Positions 43,802-53,263 of a stretch of 64,000 bases of DNA are shown here, piece by piece. Positions within the stretch are counted from its first letter, which is position 1. Each line of letters begins with the position of its first letter. Both the position numbers and the translations under genes were made by a program. The DNA is taken from positions 62,001-126,000 of the forward strand of contig CAVSKB010000024.1 of the NCBI GenBank assembly GCA_963728295.1, read 5' to 3'. Source of the DNA: DATJKD01 sp963728295. GTDB lineage: Bacteria; Pseudomonadota; Gammaproteobacteria; Steroidobacterales; Steroidobacteraceae. The notes under the pieces are model-generated. The model searched no databases. It was not told the DNA's origin and was given only the letters and a program-made list of their open reading frames with translations.

Positions 43802-44700
43802 TCACCAGCGAACGAGGATCTTTTCGTAGCCCGGCTGATCGAGGCGTTCGATTACTCGGTAATGCAGCGTATTCAGGCCATCCTGACCGGGATCCTCGAG
43901 TCCGCGAACCAGGCGGCTGCGGCGCCGACGATTGACTCTGATGTGGCGCGGGGCGAACACGCGCCGCCGCGACACCTGCTGATGGCTGGGATTCGGCAGG
44001 TCGTGAAACGCGCCCTGCAGATCGAAGTAGCACAGGAACCCCGCTAGGAGCAGCCGAAAGAAGAAATCGTCGTCTTCCTTACCCCAGCCCCAGTATTCGT
44101 TCGAGAAGCCGTTGGCCGCGAACAGCTGTTCCTTGCGGACCGACACCGCGCCGGAGCAATAGTAATCGGTGTGCCGCGTGTTGCTATCCGCGCGGCTGAT
44201 CTTGGTGACGAGCCTGAGCGGCTGCGAGGGACAGGAATAGTTTGCGACAATCGGCACCGCGTCGACGTCGTGCAGACAATAGTAGTCGGTGCGGTCGGCG
44301 GCGTAGTGAACGCCAATGTTGAGCAGCCTGCCGCGATTGAACAAGGCACCCGGCTCCTGCTCCACGACCAGCACCCGATGGTGGATGCGCTGCTCCTGCA
44401 GTCTCGCTGTCAGCGCAGGCAGAAGCTGCAGCAGACGGTGCTCGCGGTCGCGATAAGGGATCACGACGTCAGCCTGCCGGTTGCCGCGAACGACAGCGGT
44501 CGCACGACACGCGCCGCCAGCAGGTGTCGCGCAACCATCGGCACGAGCTTCCAGTTTGCGATGCTGAGGGGTGCGTAACGGTCGTCGACACGCAGATCCT
44601 GCAACGGGTCCGCGTGCAGACGCCGGCTCGGCCACCAACGATTCAACCATCGTTGCCCCGGGCTCGGTTTCATCGGGGTAATGATGTGCGAAACGGACAA
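43802..44700 (-). CDS. Beta-1,4-galactosyltransferase-like (GT7) enzyme, with frameshift
   Basis: The catalytic domain reads ADVVIPYRDREHRLL, then FNRGRLLNIGVHYAA, the DxD-like DVDAVPI, and WGWGKEDDDFFFRLL, the signature of family 7 galactosyltransferases. The N-terminal 75 residues (SVSHIITPMKPSPGQRWLNR onward) are in another frame starting with TTG 44700 after GGGAG; that frame has coding-type third positions, whereas the in-line frame upstream does not. A single indel near 44470 would join FAATGR to ADVVIP. It transfers a sugar to a surface glycan. Divergent from acnA. Confidence 0.72.
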
Positions 44701-45057
44701 TTTCCACTCCCGCGGGCGGCGGACGCTCGAAAGTGTAAAGTGTAGCGACTGCTGATCGGAGCGCGTAGTCGATTCAGGTCGTCGGCCGCTTCCGCTCTCA
44801 CGTGTACGCTAGAAAGTTTACAATCGGCTCGCGCATCGGCAACCACATAACAGGCGTGCAAGTCCGTCATCACGGTGAGGAAGTCTGATCTCCTCGATCA
44901 CTCGCTCCGGGATTTGGGCGGATTCTGCTGACGGATACGCAAGCTGAGTATTGCCGGCCGCGGAGCACTTTCTCCGAGACGCGGGCGCCGCGCGCGACCG
45001 ACGCATCTGAGCGGTTATAATTCCACAGCTCGGGCCGACGCCGCCCCCGGAGGTTCC
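44701..45057. other. Divergent intergenic region between glycosyltransferase and acnA
   Basis: 357 bases with no gene. It holds a consensus -10 (TATAAT, 45016-45021) for acnA and GGAGG directly before its ATG. The region is less GC-rich than the flanking genes. Nothing else recognisable. Confidence 0.5.
45016..45021 (+). promoter_or_regulatory. Consensus -10 element for acnA
   Basis: TATAAT, 36 nt before ATG 45058, followed by a normal leader with GGAGG. No clear -35 box is seen. Confidence 0.55.
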
Positions 45058-47751
45058 ATGAAGGACAGTTTCAGGACCCGCACGACCCTCGACGCGGGTG
45101 GCCAGACCTACGAGATCCAGAGCCTCGGCGCCATCCAGGGACACGATGTCGGTCGCCTGCCCTTTTCTCTGAAGATCCTGCTCGAGAACCTGCTTCGTTT
45201 CGAGGACGGCGTGAGCGTGACGCGCGCCGACATCGAGGCGCTGCTGCGCTGGGATCCGCATGCCGCGCCCAGCCACGAGATTGCCTTCACGCCGTCCCGC
45301 GTGATCATGCAGGATTTCACGGGCGTTCCGGCCATCGTCGATCTCGCAGCCATGCGCGAAGCGATGACGCGCCTCGGCGGTAACCCGCAGGATATCAACC
45401 CGCTCGCGCCGGCGGAGCTCGTGATCGATCATTCCGTGCAGGTCGACGAGTACGGCACCAAAGACTCGCTGAGCCGGAACAACGCCATCGAGTTTGCGCG
45501 CAACGGCGAGCGCTATGCGTTCCTGCGCTGGGGCCAGACGGCTTTCAGCAACTTCAAGGTCGTTCCGCCCAACACCGGCATCGTTCACCAGGTCAATCTC
45601 GAGCACCTGGCGCGCGTGGTGTTCTCCGAGGAACGTAATGGGGTCAAGCGCGCATTCCCGGATACGCTGGTTGGCACCGACTCGCACACCACGATGGTGA
45701 ACGGGCTGGGCGTGCTTGGCTGGGGCGTCGGCGGAATCGAGGCGGAGGCCGCGATGCTGGGTCAGGCGATAACGATGCTCATCCCGCAGGTGATCGGCTT
45801 CCGGCTCGGCGGCGCGCTGCCGGCCGGTGCGACCGCGACCGACCTGGTGCTCACGGTCACGGAGATGCTGCGCAAGAAGGGCGTCGTCGACAAGTTCGTC
45901 GAGTTCTTCGGCGACGGTCTCGCCGGTCTGCCGCTCGCCGATCGCGCAACGATCGCGAACATGTCGCCCGAATTCGGCAGCACCTGCGCGATCTTTCCGA
46001 TCGACGAGGAGACCTGTCGCTACCTGGCGCTCACCGGCCGCAGCGAACAGCAGATCGCGCTGGTCGAGGCATATGCCCGCACGCAGGGTATGTGGCGCAC
46101 GAACGGCATGCGTGAGGCCGAGTACACCGACGTCCTCGAGCTGGATCTCGCGAGCGTCGAGCCCAGCCTCGCGGGACCCAAGCGACCGCAGGACCGGGTG
46201 CCGCTGCGTACGTCCAAGCCCGCGTACCGCGCGAGCGTTGCGAAGATGGTCGAGGAGCGCACCGCAAGAAATCCGCAGGCCAGCGGTCGCGCGACGGTCG
46301 CGTCGGGCGCCACCCGCTTCGAGCTCGGCGATGGCGTAGTGCTGATCGCCGCGATCACGAGCTGTACCAACACCTCGAATCCTGCCGTGCTCGTCGCCGC
46401 GGGGCTCCTTGCGCGCAAGGCGCGCGCGCTCGGCCTTACGTCCCGCCCGTGGGTAAAGACCAGCCTTGCGCCCGGCTCGCGAGTGGTGACCGACTATCTG
46501 CGCAAGGCCGGACTCCTGGCGGACCTCGAGAGCATCGGCTTCTACACGGTCGGCTATGGCTGCACCACGTGCATCGGCAACTCCGGACCGCTGCGTCCCG
46601 AGATCTCCGAGGGCGTGCGCGCGGGCGACATAGTCGGCGTGTCGGTGCTCTCCGGCAACCGCAACTTCGAGGGTCGCGTCCATCCGGAGGTGCGGATGAA
46701 CTACCTGGCCTCGCCGCCGCTGGTCGTCGCCTACGCGCTCGCGGGGACCATGGACGTGGACCTGGAGAGCGAACCGCTGGGCACCGGTGCCGACGGCAAG
46801 CCCGTCTACCTCCGCGACGTCTGGCCGACGCCACAGGAGATCCAGCGCGCGATTGCGTCCAGCGTCGACGCCGGCATGTTCAGGCGGGGCTATTCGAGCG
46901 TCTTCCAGGGAGACGAACACTGGAACCGCATCGAAGTTCCGCAGGGCCAGATCTACCGCTGGGAGCCGACGTCGACGTACGTCCGTAACCCGCCCTACTT
47001 CGACGGAATGAGCATGACCCCATCCGTCGTGGCAGACATACGCAATGCGCACGTGCTCGCGCTGCTCGGCGACTCCGTGACCACTGATCACATCTCGCCC
47101 GCCGGTAACATCTCGAAGACGAGCCCGGCGGCGGAATACCTCGTCGCGCAGGGCGTGCAGCCGGTGGACTTCAACTCCTACGGTGCGCGGCGCGGTAATC
47201 ACGAAGTGATGATGCGGGGCACCTTCGCGAACATCCGCCTGCGCAACGGTCTGGCCCCCGGAACCGAGGGCGGCGTCACGGTGCACATACCGAGCGGCGA
47301 GCAGATGAGCATTTACGACGCGGCGATGCGCTACAAGGCGGAGGGCACCCCGCTGATCGTCATCGCGGGCAAGGAATACGGCACCGGTTCGTCGCGCGAC
47401 TGGGCCGCGAAGGGCACGATGCTGCTCGGCGTAAGGGCCGTGATCGCGGAGAGCTACGAGCGCATCCACCGCTCGAACCTGATCGGCATGGGTGTCCTGC
47501 CGCTGCAGTTCAGGGACGGCGAGTCGGCGCAATCGCTCGGTCTGACCGGCCGCGAAGGCTACGAGATCATCGGGCTGAATGGCGGCGCCGCGAAGCAGGT
47601 AACGATCGTCGCCTCGCCGGCAACGGGCGCGCCGGTCCGCTTCGAGGCTCGCGTGCGGATCGACACACCCAAGGAGCGCGAGTACTTCCAGCACGGAGGC
47701 ATACTGCACTACGTCGTGCGCCAGCTCGCCGGAGCAAGCAAAGCCGCCTGA
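45058..47751 (+). CDS. acnA: Aconitate hydratase A
   Basis: 897 residues. TCA-cycle enzyme converting citrate to isocitrate with a 4Fe-4S cluster. The three cluster ligands are Cys436 (ITSCTNTSNP), Cys502 and Cys505 (GYGCTTCIGNSGPL). The N-terminal PFSLKILLENLLRFEDG and the C-terminal swivelling domain (YGTGSSRDWAAKG; LIGMGVLPLQF) are of the AcnA/IRP type. A TATAAT and a GGAGG precede the ATG. Supplies isocitrate to isocitrate lyase at 19-20 kb. Confidence 0.96.
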   Translation: MKDSFRTRTTLDAGGQTYEIQSLGAIQGHDVGRLPFSLKILLENLLRFEDGVSVTRADIEALLRWDPHAAPSHEIAFTPSRVIMQDFTGVPAIVDLAAMREAMTRLGGNPQDINPLAPAELVIDHSVQVDEYGTKDSLSRNNAIEFARNGERYAFLRWGQTAFSNFKVVPPNTGIVHQVNLEHLARVVFSEERNGVKRAFPDTLVGTDSHTTMVNGLGVLGWGVGGIEAEAAMLGQAITMLIPQVIGFRLGGALPAGATATDLVLTVTEMLRKKGVVDKFVEFFGDGLAGLPLADRATIANMSPEFGSTCAIFPIDEETCRYLALTGRSEQQIALVEAYARTQGMWRTNGMREAEYTDVLELDLASVEPSLAGPKRPQDRVPLRTSKPAYRASVAKMVEERTARNPQASGRATVASGATRFELGDGVVLIAAITSCTNTSNPAVLVAAGLLARKARALGLTSRPWVKTSLAPGSRVVTDYLRKAGLLADLESIGFYTVGYGCTTCIGNSGPLRPEISEGVRAGDIVGVSVLSGNRNFEGRVHPEVRMNYLASPPLVVAYALAGTMDVDLESEPLGTGADGKPVYLRDVWPTPQEIQRAIASSVDAGMFRRGYSSVFQGDEHWNRIEVPQGQIYRWEPTSTYVRNPPYFDGMSMTPSVVADIRNAHVLALLGDSVTTDHISPAGNISKTSPAAEYLVAQGVQPVDFNSYGARRGNHEVMMRGTFANIRLRNGLAPGTEGGVTVHIPSGEQMSIYDAAMRYKAEGTPLIVIAGKEYGTGSSRDWAAKGTMLLGVRAVIAESYERIHRSNLIGMGVLPLQFRDGESAQSLGLTGREGYEIIGLNGGAAKQVTIVASPATGAPVRFEARVRIDTPKEREYFQHGGILHYVVRQLAGASKAA

Positions 47752-47804
47752 CGCACGGTTCGGAGCACCGACGCAACCACCCGACTATCCAGCCGGAGCA
47801 TCCC

Positions 47805-49685
47805 ATGGCCGCGAGACTGATGATTCTCTGGACCCTGGTTGCATCGACGGCGGTGGCAGCGCCCTCGCTGGACGCTCCCACCTCCGCCGGCGTCGGCTCG
47901 ACGGTGGAGGTCAAGGTCGCCGGCAGCACCAATGCGCGTGACTTCGTCACCATCGTGCCGAAAGACGGCCGCGAGGGCACCTATGGCGACTACCAGTACG
48001 TCGACAAGGGCGGCGTGCGCAAACTCACGGCGCCGGTAAAACCGGGCGAGTACGAGGTCCGCCTGCTCGGCGCCGACGCGCCCTACCCGACGCTCGCGAG
48101 CCGGCCGATCCGCATCGACGAGGTGAAAGCGACGCTGGAGGCCCCGGACCGCGTCGACGCGGGCGCCAAGTTCCAGGTGAAGTGGAGCGGGCCCGACAAC
48201 CCACGCGACTACGTCGCGATCGGCGACGCCAAGCGGAAGTACATCACCTATGCGTACACGACGGCCGGGAACCCCGTTTCCCTCGTCGCCCCGGACAGCG
48301 CCGGCGAGTACGAGCTGCGCTATATCCTCGCCGAGGGCGATACCGTCATCGGCACCCGGCCTCTCGTCATCGGCGGCGTCACCGCGACGGTCGCCGGACC
48401 GGCCAAGGTCGCGGCCGGCGCCAGGTTCCAGGTCAAGTGGACGGGGCCCGACCATCCGCGCGATTTCGTCACCGTCGTCAAGGCAGGAACCCCGGACGGA
48501 CAATACGGACCATACGCGTATACCTCGAAGGGCAGTCCACTCGAGCTCACGGCGCCCGACGAAGCCGGCAAGTACGAGATCCGTTATCTCACTGCTCAGA
48601 CATACGCGACACTCGGCAGCTCACCGGTGGAAGTCACCGCTATCAGTGCCACCGTCAAGGGGCCCGCCGAGGTCGTAGCAGGCAGCACTTTCGCGACGCA
48701 GTGGGAGGGGCCGGCCAACGTCAACGACTACGTGACGATCGTGCCTGTCGGTGCGAAGGAAGGCGTCAGCGGAAACTATCGCTACACCGCGCAGGGCAAC
48801 CCGGCGCAGATCCTCGCTCCGCTCGCGCCCGGCGAGTACGAGCTGCGCTACTCGACCGGTCAGAGTAACGCGACCCTGGCGCGCTCACCGATCCGGGTTA
48901 CGCCCGGCGTGCAGGAGCCGGGCTTCGTTGCCGTGACGGTGGCGCAGCCGGCCGCGGGCGGCAACGCCGTCGAGATCATCCTCGATGCCTCGGGCAGCAT
49001 GCTGCAGAAGATGGGCAAGCAGCGGCGCATCGACATCGCCAAGCAGACACTGACGCGCCTGACCTCCTCACGGATTCCGGCGGGCACGCCGTTCGCGATG
49101 CGGGTGTTCGGGCGGGAGGTGGATTCCTGCCAGACCGATCTCGACATCGCGCTGGGTCCGCTCGATGCGGCCGCGGTGGGCGCCCGCATAGGCAAGCTGG
49201 AGGCGAAGAACAACGCGCGCACGCCCATTGGGGCCTCGCTCGAGAAAGTCTCCGACGACCTGCGCGGAGCGCGCGGCGAGCGCCTCGTCATCCTGCTCAC
49301 CGACGGCGAGGAGACGTGCGGCGGAGATCCGGCGGCGGCCATAGCGAAGCTGCGCAAGGCGAACATCGGTGTAAGGGTGAACATCGTGGGCTTTGCAATC
49401 GATGACGAGGCGCTGGCCGCGAGCTTCCGTCACTGGAGCGACGCGGGCGGCGGCCTGTACTTCGACGCGCGCGATGCCGCGGGGCTCGACAAGGCGCTCA
49501 CCCAGGCACTCCAGCCGGCCATCGAACTGGTCGATGGCAAGGGTCAGGTGGTCGCTCAGGGCCTCACCGGTGATGCGCCTCTCAAGGCTATGCCGGGCGC
49601 GTACACCGTGCGCCTCAAGGCGCAGACGTCCAAGTCAAAGCCCGTGACGGTGCGGCCAAAGGAAACGACGAGCGTCAGCCTCTGA
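47805..49685 (+). CDS. Exported von Willebrand factor A protein with four beta repeats
   Basis: 626 residues with a signal peptide (MAARLMILWTLVASTAVAAP). Residues about 20-380 hold four repeats of roughly 90-95 residues, each with a D(F/Y)VTIVP-type strand, a GxYxYxxKGxxxxLTAP strand and a (E/K)YE(I/L)RY strand, like bacterial immunoglobulin-type modules. The VWA domain follows; its MIDAS motif is DASGSM with Asp394 (VEIILDASGSML), plus TPFAMRVFG and LVILLTDGEETCGG. Probably a periplasmic or surface adhesion or complex-assembly factor. CCGGAG precedes ATG 47805. It follows acnA by 53 nt, possibly co-transcribed. Confidence 0.8.
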   Translation: MAARLMILWTLVASTAVAAPSLDAPTSAGVGSTVEVKVAGSTNARDFVTIVPKDGREGTYGDYQYVDKGGVRKLTAPVKPGEYEVRLLGADAPYPTLASRPIRIDEVKATLEAPDRVDAGAKFQVKWSGPDNPRDYVAIGDAKRKYITYAYTTAGNPVSLVAPDSAGEYELRYILAEGDTVIGTRPLVIGGVTATVAGPAKVAAGARFQVKWTGPDHPRDFVTVVKAGTPDGQYGPYAYTSKGSPLELTAPDEAGKYEIRYLTAQTYATLGSSPVEVTAISATVKGPAEVVAGSTFATQWEGPANVNDYVTIVPVGAKEGVSGNYRYTAQGNPAQILAPLAPGEYELRYSTGQSNATLARSPIRVTPGVQEPGFVAVTVAQPAAGGNAVEIILDASGSMLQKMGKQRRIDIAKQTLTRLTSSRIPAGTPFAMRVFGREVDSCQTDLDIALGPLDAAAVGARIGKLEAKNNARTPIGASLEKVSDDLRGARGERLVILLTDGEETCGGDPAAAIAKLRKANIGVRVNIVGFAIDDEALAASFRHWSDAGGGLYFDARDAAGLDKALTQALQPAIELVDGKGQVVAQGLTGDAPLKAMPGAYTVRLKAQTSKSKPVTVRPKETTSVSL

Positions 49686-49734
49686 ACGTACCGGTGCGAT
49701 GCAGCCGCGTTGTCCAGTTTCCACCAGTGGCAGG

Positions 49735-50674
49735 TCAAGGCGGACCTTCGCGAGCCGCTGATCCATGCGACGGCGCTGCTCGTGCTGCTGGCGTGGGGGA
49801 TCTATCGCGCCCGCGCATCAGCGCATGCGCGAGCACGGTCGCTAGAATGATCGCGACGCCCAGGTAAAAGGCGGTACCCAGCTCGCGCTGCTCACCCAGC
49901 AGCACGACCGCGAGCACGATGGCGTACACGGGTTCGAGGCTCAACGCGAGCTGGACGCTGAAGGCGCTCGTGTGCTTGAGCGCGGCCAGCGAGAGCGCAA
50001 AGGGCACCAGCGTGCAGCCTATCGCGAGCACGGCGAGGAGCGTGGCATCGCGCGCGCCGGGGAGCGGCAGATCGAACCCGGCCTGCGGCAGCGCGATGGC
50101 GACCAGCGTGAGGAACACGGTGCCTGCGGCGAGCTCGATACCCGTCATCGCGAGCGCATCCGCGTGCTCGACGTATCGCTTGTTGAGCGAGCCGAAGATC
50201 GCCATCAGGAAGGTCGACAGGATTCCGACCACGATCCCCGAACGCATGCCGGCGGGTGTGCCGCCGACCACCAGCGCTACTCCGGGGACCGCCGCGATGC
50301 CGATCAGCAGCTCGCGAGGCTCGAAGCGTCGCTTCACCACCCAGGGCTCGACCAGCGCCATGAAGATCGGCCCGACGGCCATGCAGGTCGCCGCGACGGA
50401 CGCGTTGGCGAGCTTGATGGCGCCGTAGAACGTCAGCCAATGCAGCGCGACGACCACCCCGATTGCCGCGAAGATCAGCATCGTGCGGCGAGGCAGCGCC
50501 CGCACCGCGCGCCAGAACGCGCGGAAACAGCGCCAGCACTGCAACCACGAACGTCATCCGCCACCAGACCAGCGCGAGCGCGGGCAGCGTGATCAGCTTG
50601 CCAAGAATCGCGGTGAAGCCCCACAGCACGACGCAGAAATGAATCTGCAGCAGCGCCTTGTTGGCAGCCGTCAT
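49735..50674 (-). CDS. DMT-superfamily (EamA) exporter, with frameshift
   Basis: About 312 residues with ten predicted membrane helices in two EamA repeats. The N-terminus LLQIHFCVVLWGFTAILGKL and LVWWRMTFVVAVLALFPR are in one frame. The rest (AFWRAVRALPRRTMLIFAAI; HWLTFYGAIKLANASVAATC; SVQLALSLEPVYAIVLAVVL) is in another. The break near 50525 falls in a GCGCGC run and can be repaired by two bases. A drug/metabolite transporter-type exporter of unknown substrate. The C-terminal 30 residues are a low-complexity tail. Confidence 0.8.
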
Positions 50675-50704
50675 CGGGGATTCCGCGGCTCGCGGCGTCC
50701 GCGT

Positions 50705-51778
50705 TCAGGAGAGCCGTTTACCAGCTCGGAGCGCCTGCACTATCTCGAGTGCTGTCTGTTCGCAGGGTGGCAGCTCGGCATCCGATACGCCCTTCGGCGT
50801 AACGCGCTCTCCCCAGCGGACGAGATGCGCACACCAGGTGAGTCCGGCGCCGAACGCGGGCATCAGCAGCAGCCCGCCGGCCGGAACGCGGCCTTCCTCC
50901 AGCGCTTCGACCAGCGCCACCGGCACGGTCGCGGCCGACATGTTTCCGTAGCGCTGGACGTTGACGAAAACGCGATCCATGCCGACACCTGCGCGCTTCG
51001 CGACCGCCTCGATGATCCGCAGGTTGGCCTGGTGCGGGATGACGAGCGAAATATCCTCCGGTCGCACACGCTGCGTCTCGAGCACATTGTTGCAGGCGCC
51101 AGCCATACCGAGCACCGCGCGTTTGAAGATCTCCGGCCCCTCGAACACCCATTCGGTGTCGCCGTACAGCCGGCCAGTGTGCGCATACCGCGCACCCATG
51201 CCTTCGATCACCAGCGTGTCCCGGGCGTCGCTGTCGCAACCGAGTTTCTCTGCGAGCAGGCCCTCGACCGAATCGGTCGCCTCGATCACGACCGCGGCGC
51301 AGCCGTCACCGAACAGCACCGAGACGCCGCGGTTCTCCCACTCCATGAATGCGCTGATCAGCTCGCCCCCGAGCACGAGCGCATTGCGCACCACCCCGGT
51401 GCGGACCATCGCGTTCGCCGAGCTCAAGGCGTACAGGAAGCTGGTGCAGGCCGTGTTGACGTCCATCGCGCCGGCTCGGCGCGCGCCGAGGCGCACTTGC
51501 AGACCCGAGGCCTGGTTCGGTACGAGGTCATCGACGCTGCAGCTTCCCATCACGATCAGCTCGACCGCGGCGGGGTCGAGGCCGGCCGCAGCAAGCGCGC
51601 GCATCGACGAAACGTAGGCGAGATCGCCGAGCGGCACGTGCGAAATACGCCGTTCCTTGATCCCGGTCCGGCTGGTGATCCACTCGTCGCTGGTGTCGAG
51701 AAAGGTCGCGAGGTCGGCGTTGCTCAGAACTGCCGGCGGCAGGCACTTCCCCCAACCCGTGATCGCCGCGTACGTCAC
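50705..51778 (-). CDS. Beta-ketoacyl-ACP synthase III (FabH-like)
   Basis: 357 residues in the thiolase fold. The catalytic Cys111 is in DVNTACTSFLYAL, His in VIPHQANLRIIEAVA, Asn in VQRYGNMSAATVPVAL. The TSDEWITSRTGIKERR block near the N-terminus is the hallmark of the KAS III family. It starts acyl chains by joining an acyl-CoA to malonyl-ACP. Not linked to other fab genes here, so it may serve a secondary lipid pathway or a branched primer rather than be the main FabH. The GTG start at 51778 lacks a strong ribosome site. Confidence 0.87.
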   Translation of the reverse strand: MTYAAITGWGKCLPPAVLSNADLATFLDTSDEWITSRTGIKERRISHVPLGDLAYVSSMRALAAAGLDPAAVELIVMGSCSVDDLVPNQASGLQVRLGARRAGAMDVNTACTSFLYALSSANAMVRTGVVRNALVLGGELISAFMEWENRGVSVLFGDGCAAVVIEATDSVEGLLAEKLGCDSDARDTLVIEGMGARYAHTGRLYGDTEWVFEGPEIFKRAVLGMAGACNNVLETQRVRPEDISLVIPHQANLRIIEAVAKRAGVGMDRVFVNVQRYGNMSAATVPVALVEALEEGRVPAGGLLLMPAFGAGLTWCAHLVRWGERVTPKGVSDAELPPCEQTALEIVQALRAGKRLS

Positions 51779-51889
51779 CGCATAGGCTCCCGCTCATCGC
51801 CGAAGCCGCCACTCTACCAGCACGGGACGGCCCTGCCCCGCGCCGGGTACGCGCGCTCCAGGCTCGGGGCGGCCCCCGGACGGAAACGC

Positions 51890-51895
51890 TACAAT
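51890..51895 (+). promoter_or_regulatory. Candidate -10 element for the TPR gene at 51936
   Basis: TACAAT, 40 nt before ATG 51936. A GAGGGG ribosome site follows. No convincing -35. Confidence 0.4.
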
Positions 51896-51935
51896 GCGGC
51901 TTCCTGCACGATGCCAACAGGTCGAGGGGCAAGCG

Positions 51936-53233
51936 ATGAACAAGGCGAATCATGTTCTGAAGGCGGCGCTGGCCGCCGCCGGTCTGGTCGGCGCGGTTAC
52001 GATGTACGCGCTCCCCATCGTCGCGGTCGCTGAGGATCCAAAGCCCCCTAAGCTGAACGCCAAGGTGCAGAAGGCGCTGGCGGGTGCGCAGGAAGCCATC
52101 CAGGCCAAGGACTGGGCCAAGGCAAAGGAAGGGATCGACGCCGCACGTGCGGTCGAGGGCAAGGGCCCCTACGACGAATTCATGATCGCCGAGCTAAGCG
52201 GCTTCGTGCAGCTCAATGAGAAAGACTATGCCGCGGCGGCCGCGAGCTTCGAGGAGACCGTCAAGTCGGGCTATGTCCCGGCTGCGGACCTTCCGCAGCG
52301 CAACAAGGTCCTGGCGCAGCTGTATTTCCAGACGGAGAACTATCGCGAAGGCGATCGAGTACGGAAACGCAGTATCTCGCGGGTGCCCCGTCGGACCAGA
52401 CGATCGGCGACCTGGTCGCGCGCGGGTATTTCCTCCAGAAGGACTATGCCAACGCGCGCACCACCGCGAAGAAGCTGGCCGACGCTTCTGCGAAGCCCAG
52501 CGAGCAGATCCTGCAAGTGCTGCTGGCGAGCAACCTGGAGCTCGATGATCGCCCGGCGATCTTTGCGACGCTCGAAAGCCTGGTAAAGCATTACCCGCAG
52601 CCGAAGTACTGGAACGACCTGCTCAACAACCAGCTTTTCGCCAGCAAGACCGACCGCGAGCTGCGCAGCCTCTATCGCCTGATGGAGGATACGAAGGTGC
52701 TGGACAAGGGAGAGGAGTACGCCGAGATGGCTGCCGCGCTCGTCGGTGGTGGATTTCCGAGCGAAGCAAAGCGAGTGCTCGACAAGGCGATGTCGGAAGG
52801 CCTGCTGCAGGGAGAGGATAAGACCCGTGCGCAGCAGGATCTGGAGCGGGCCCGCTCGGGCGCCGAGTCTGATCGCAAGGAACTGGCCGGCGCCGACGCG
52901 GCGCTCGCGGCGGCCAAGACCGGCAACGACATGGTCTCGCTTGGCAAGCTCTACTTCAGCACCGGCGAATACGCCAAGTCGGCGGACGCCCTCCAGAAGG
53001 GCCTTGCAAAAGGCGGTGTCAGCGACGCTGATGACGCGAACACCCTTCTCGGCATCGCGTTGGCGCGCGCGGCCAGACCGGCGGACGCAGTCGCTGCGTT
53101 TCAGGCGATCAAGGACCCGAGGCTGGCCGAGCTTGGACGGCTCTGGCAAATCGCCGTTCAGCCACCTGCACCTGCCGCGGAGCCCGCTACGCCGGCGGCA
53201 CCCGCGCAGCCGGCGACTGCGCCCGGAGGCTGA
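51936..53233 (+). CDS. Exported TPR-repeat protein (two close frameshifts)
   Basis: About 430 residues. A signal peptide (basic start, then LAAAGLVGAVTMYALPIVAV) is followed by TPR-like helical repeats (KVLAQLYFQTENYREAIEYG; LGKLYFSTGEYAKSADALQK) and a Pro/Ala-rich tail. Two one-base insertions near 52353 and 52372 break the frame about 20 bp apart; reading across them gives AIEYGN then QYLAGAPSDQTIGDL. It is a paralogue of the protein at 53264-54472, with the same C-terminal motif (GGVSDADDANTLLGIALAR). The two genes meet tail to tail. Probably periplasmic; role likely connected to the TonB system nearby. Confidence 0.75.
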
Positions 53234-53263
53234 CTTTGGCCGTGATGCGCGCCGGGCTGGCCG

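Noticed and set aside
44818..47709. A 963-residue minus-strand frame
   Set aside because: Fully antisense to aconitase, whose iron-sulfur and active-site motifs are intact.
49709..49849. A 46-codon plus-strand frame with a possible membrane helix (TTG start)
   Set aside because: It overlaps the C-terminal codons of the DMT exporter, has no ribosome site and no known family.
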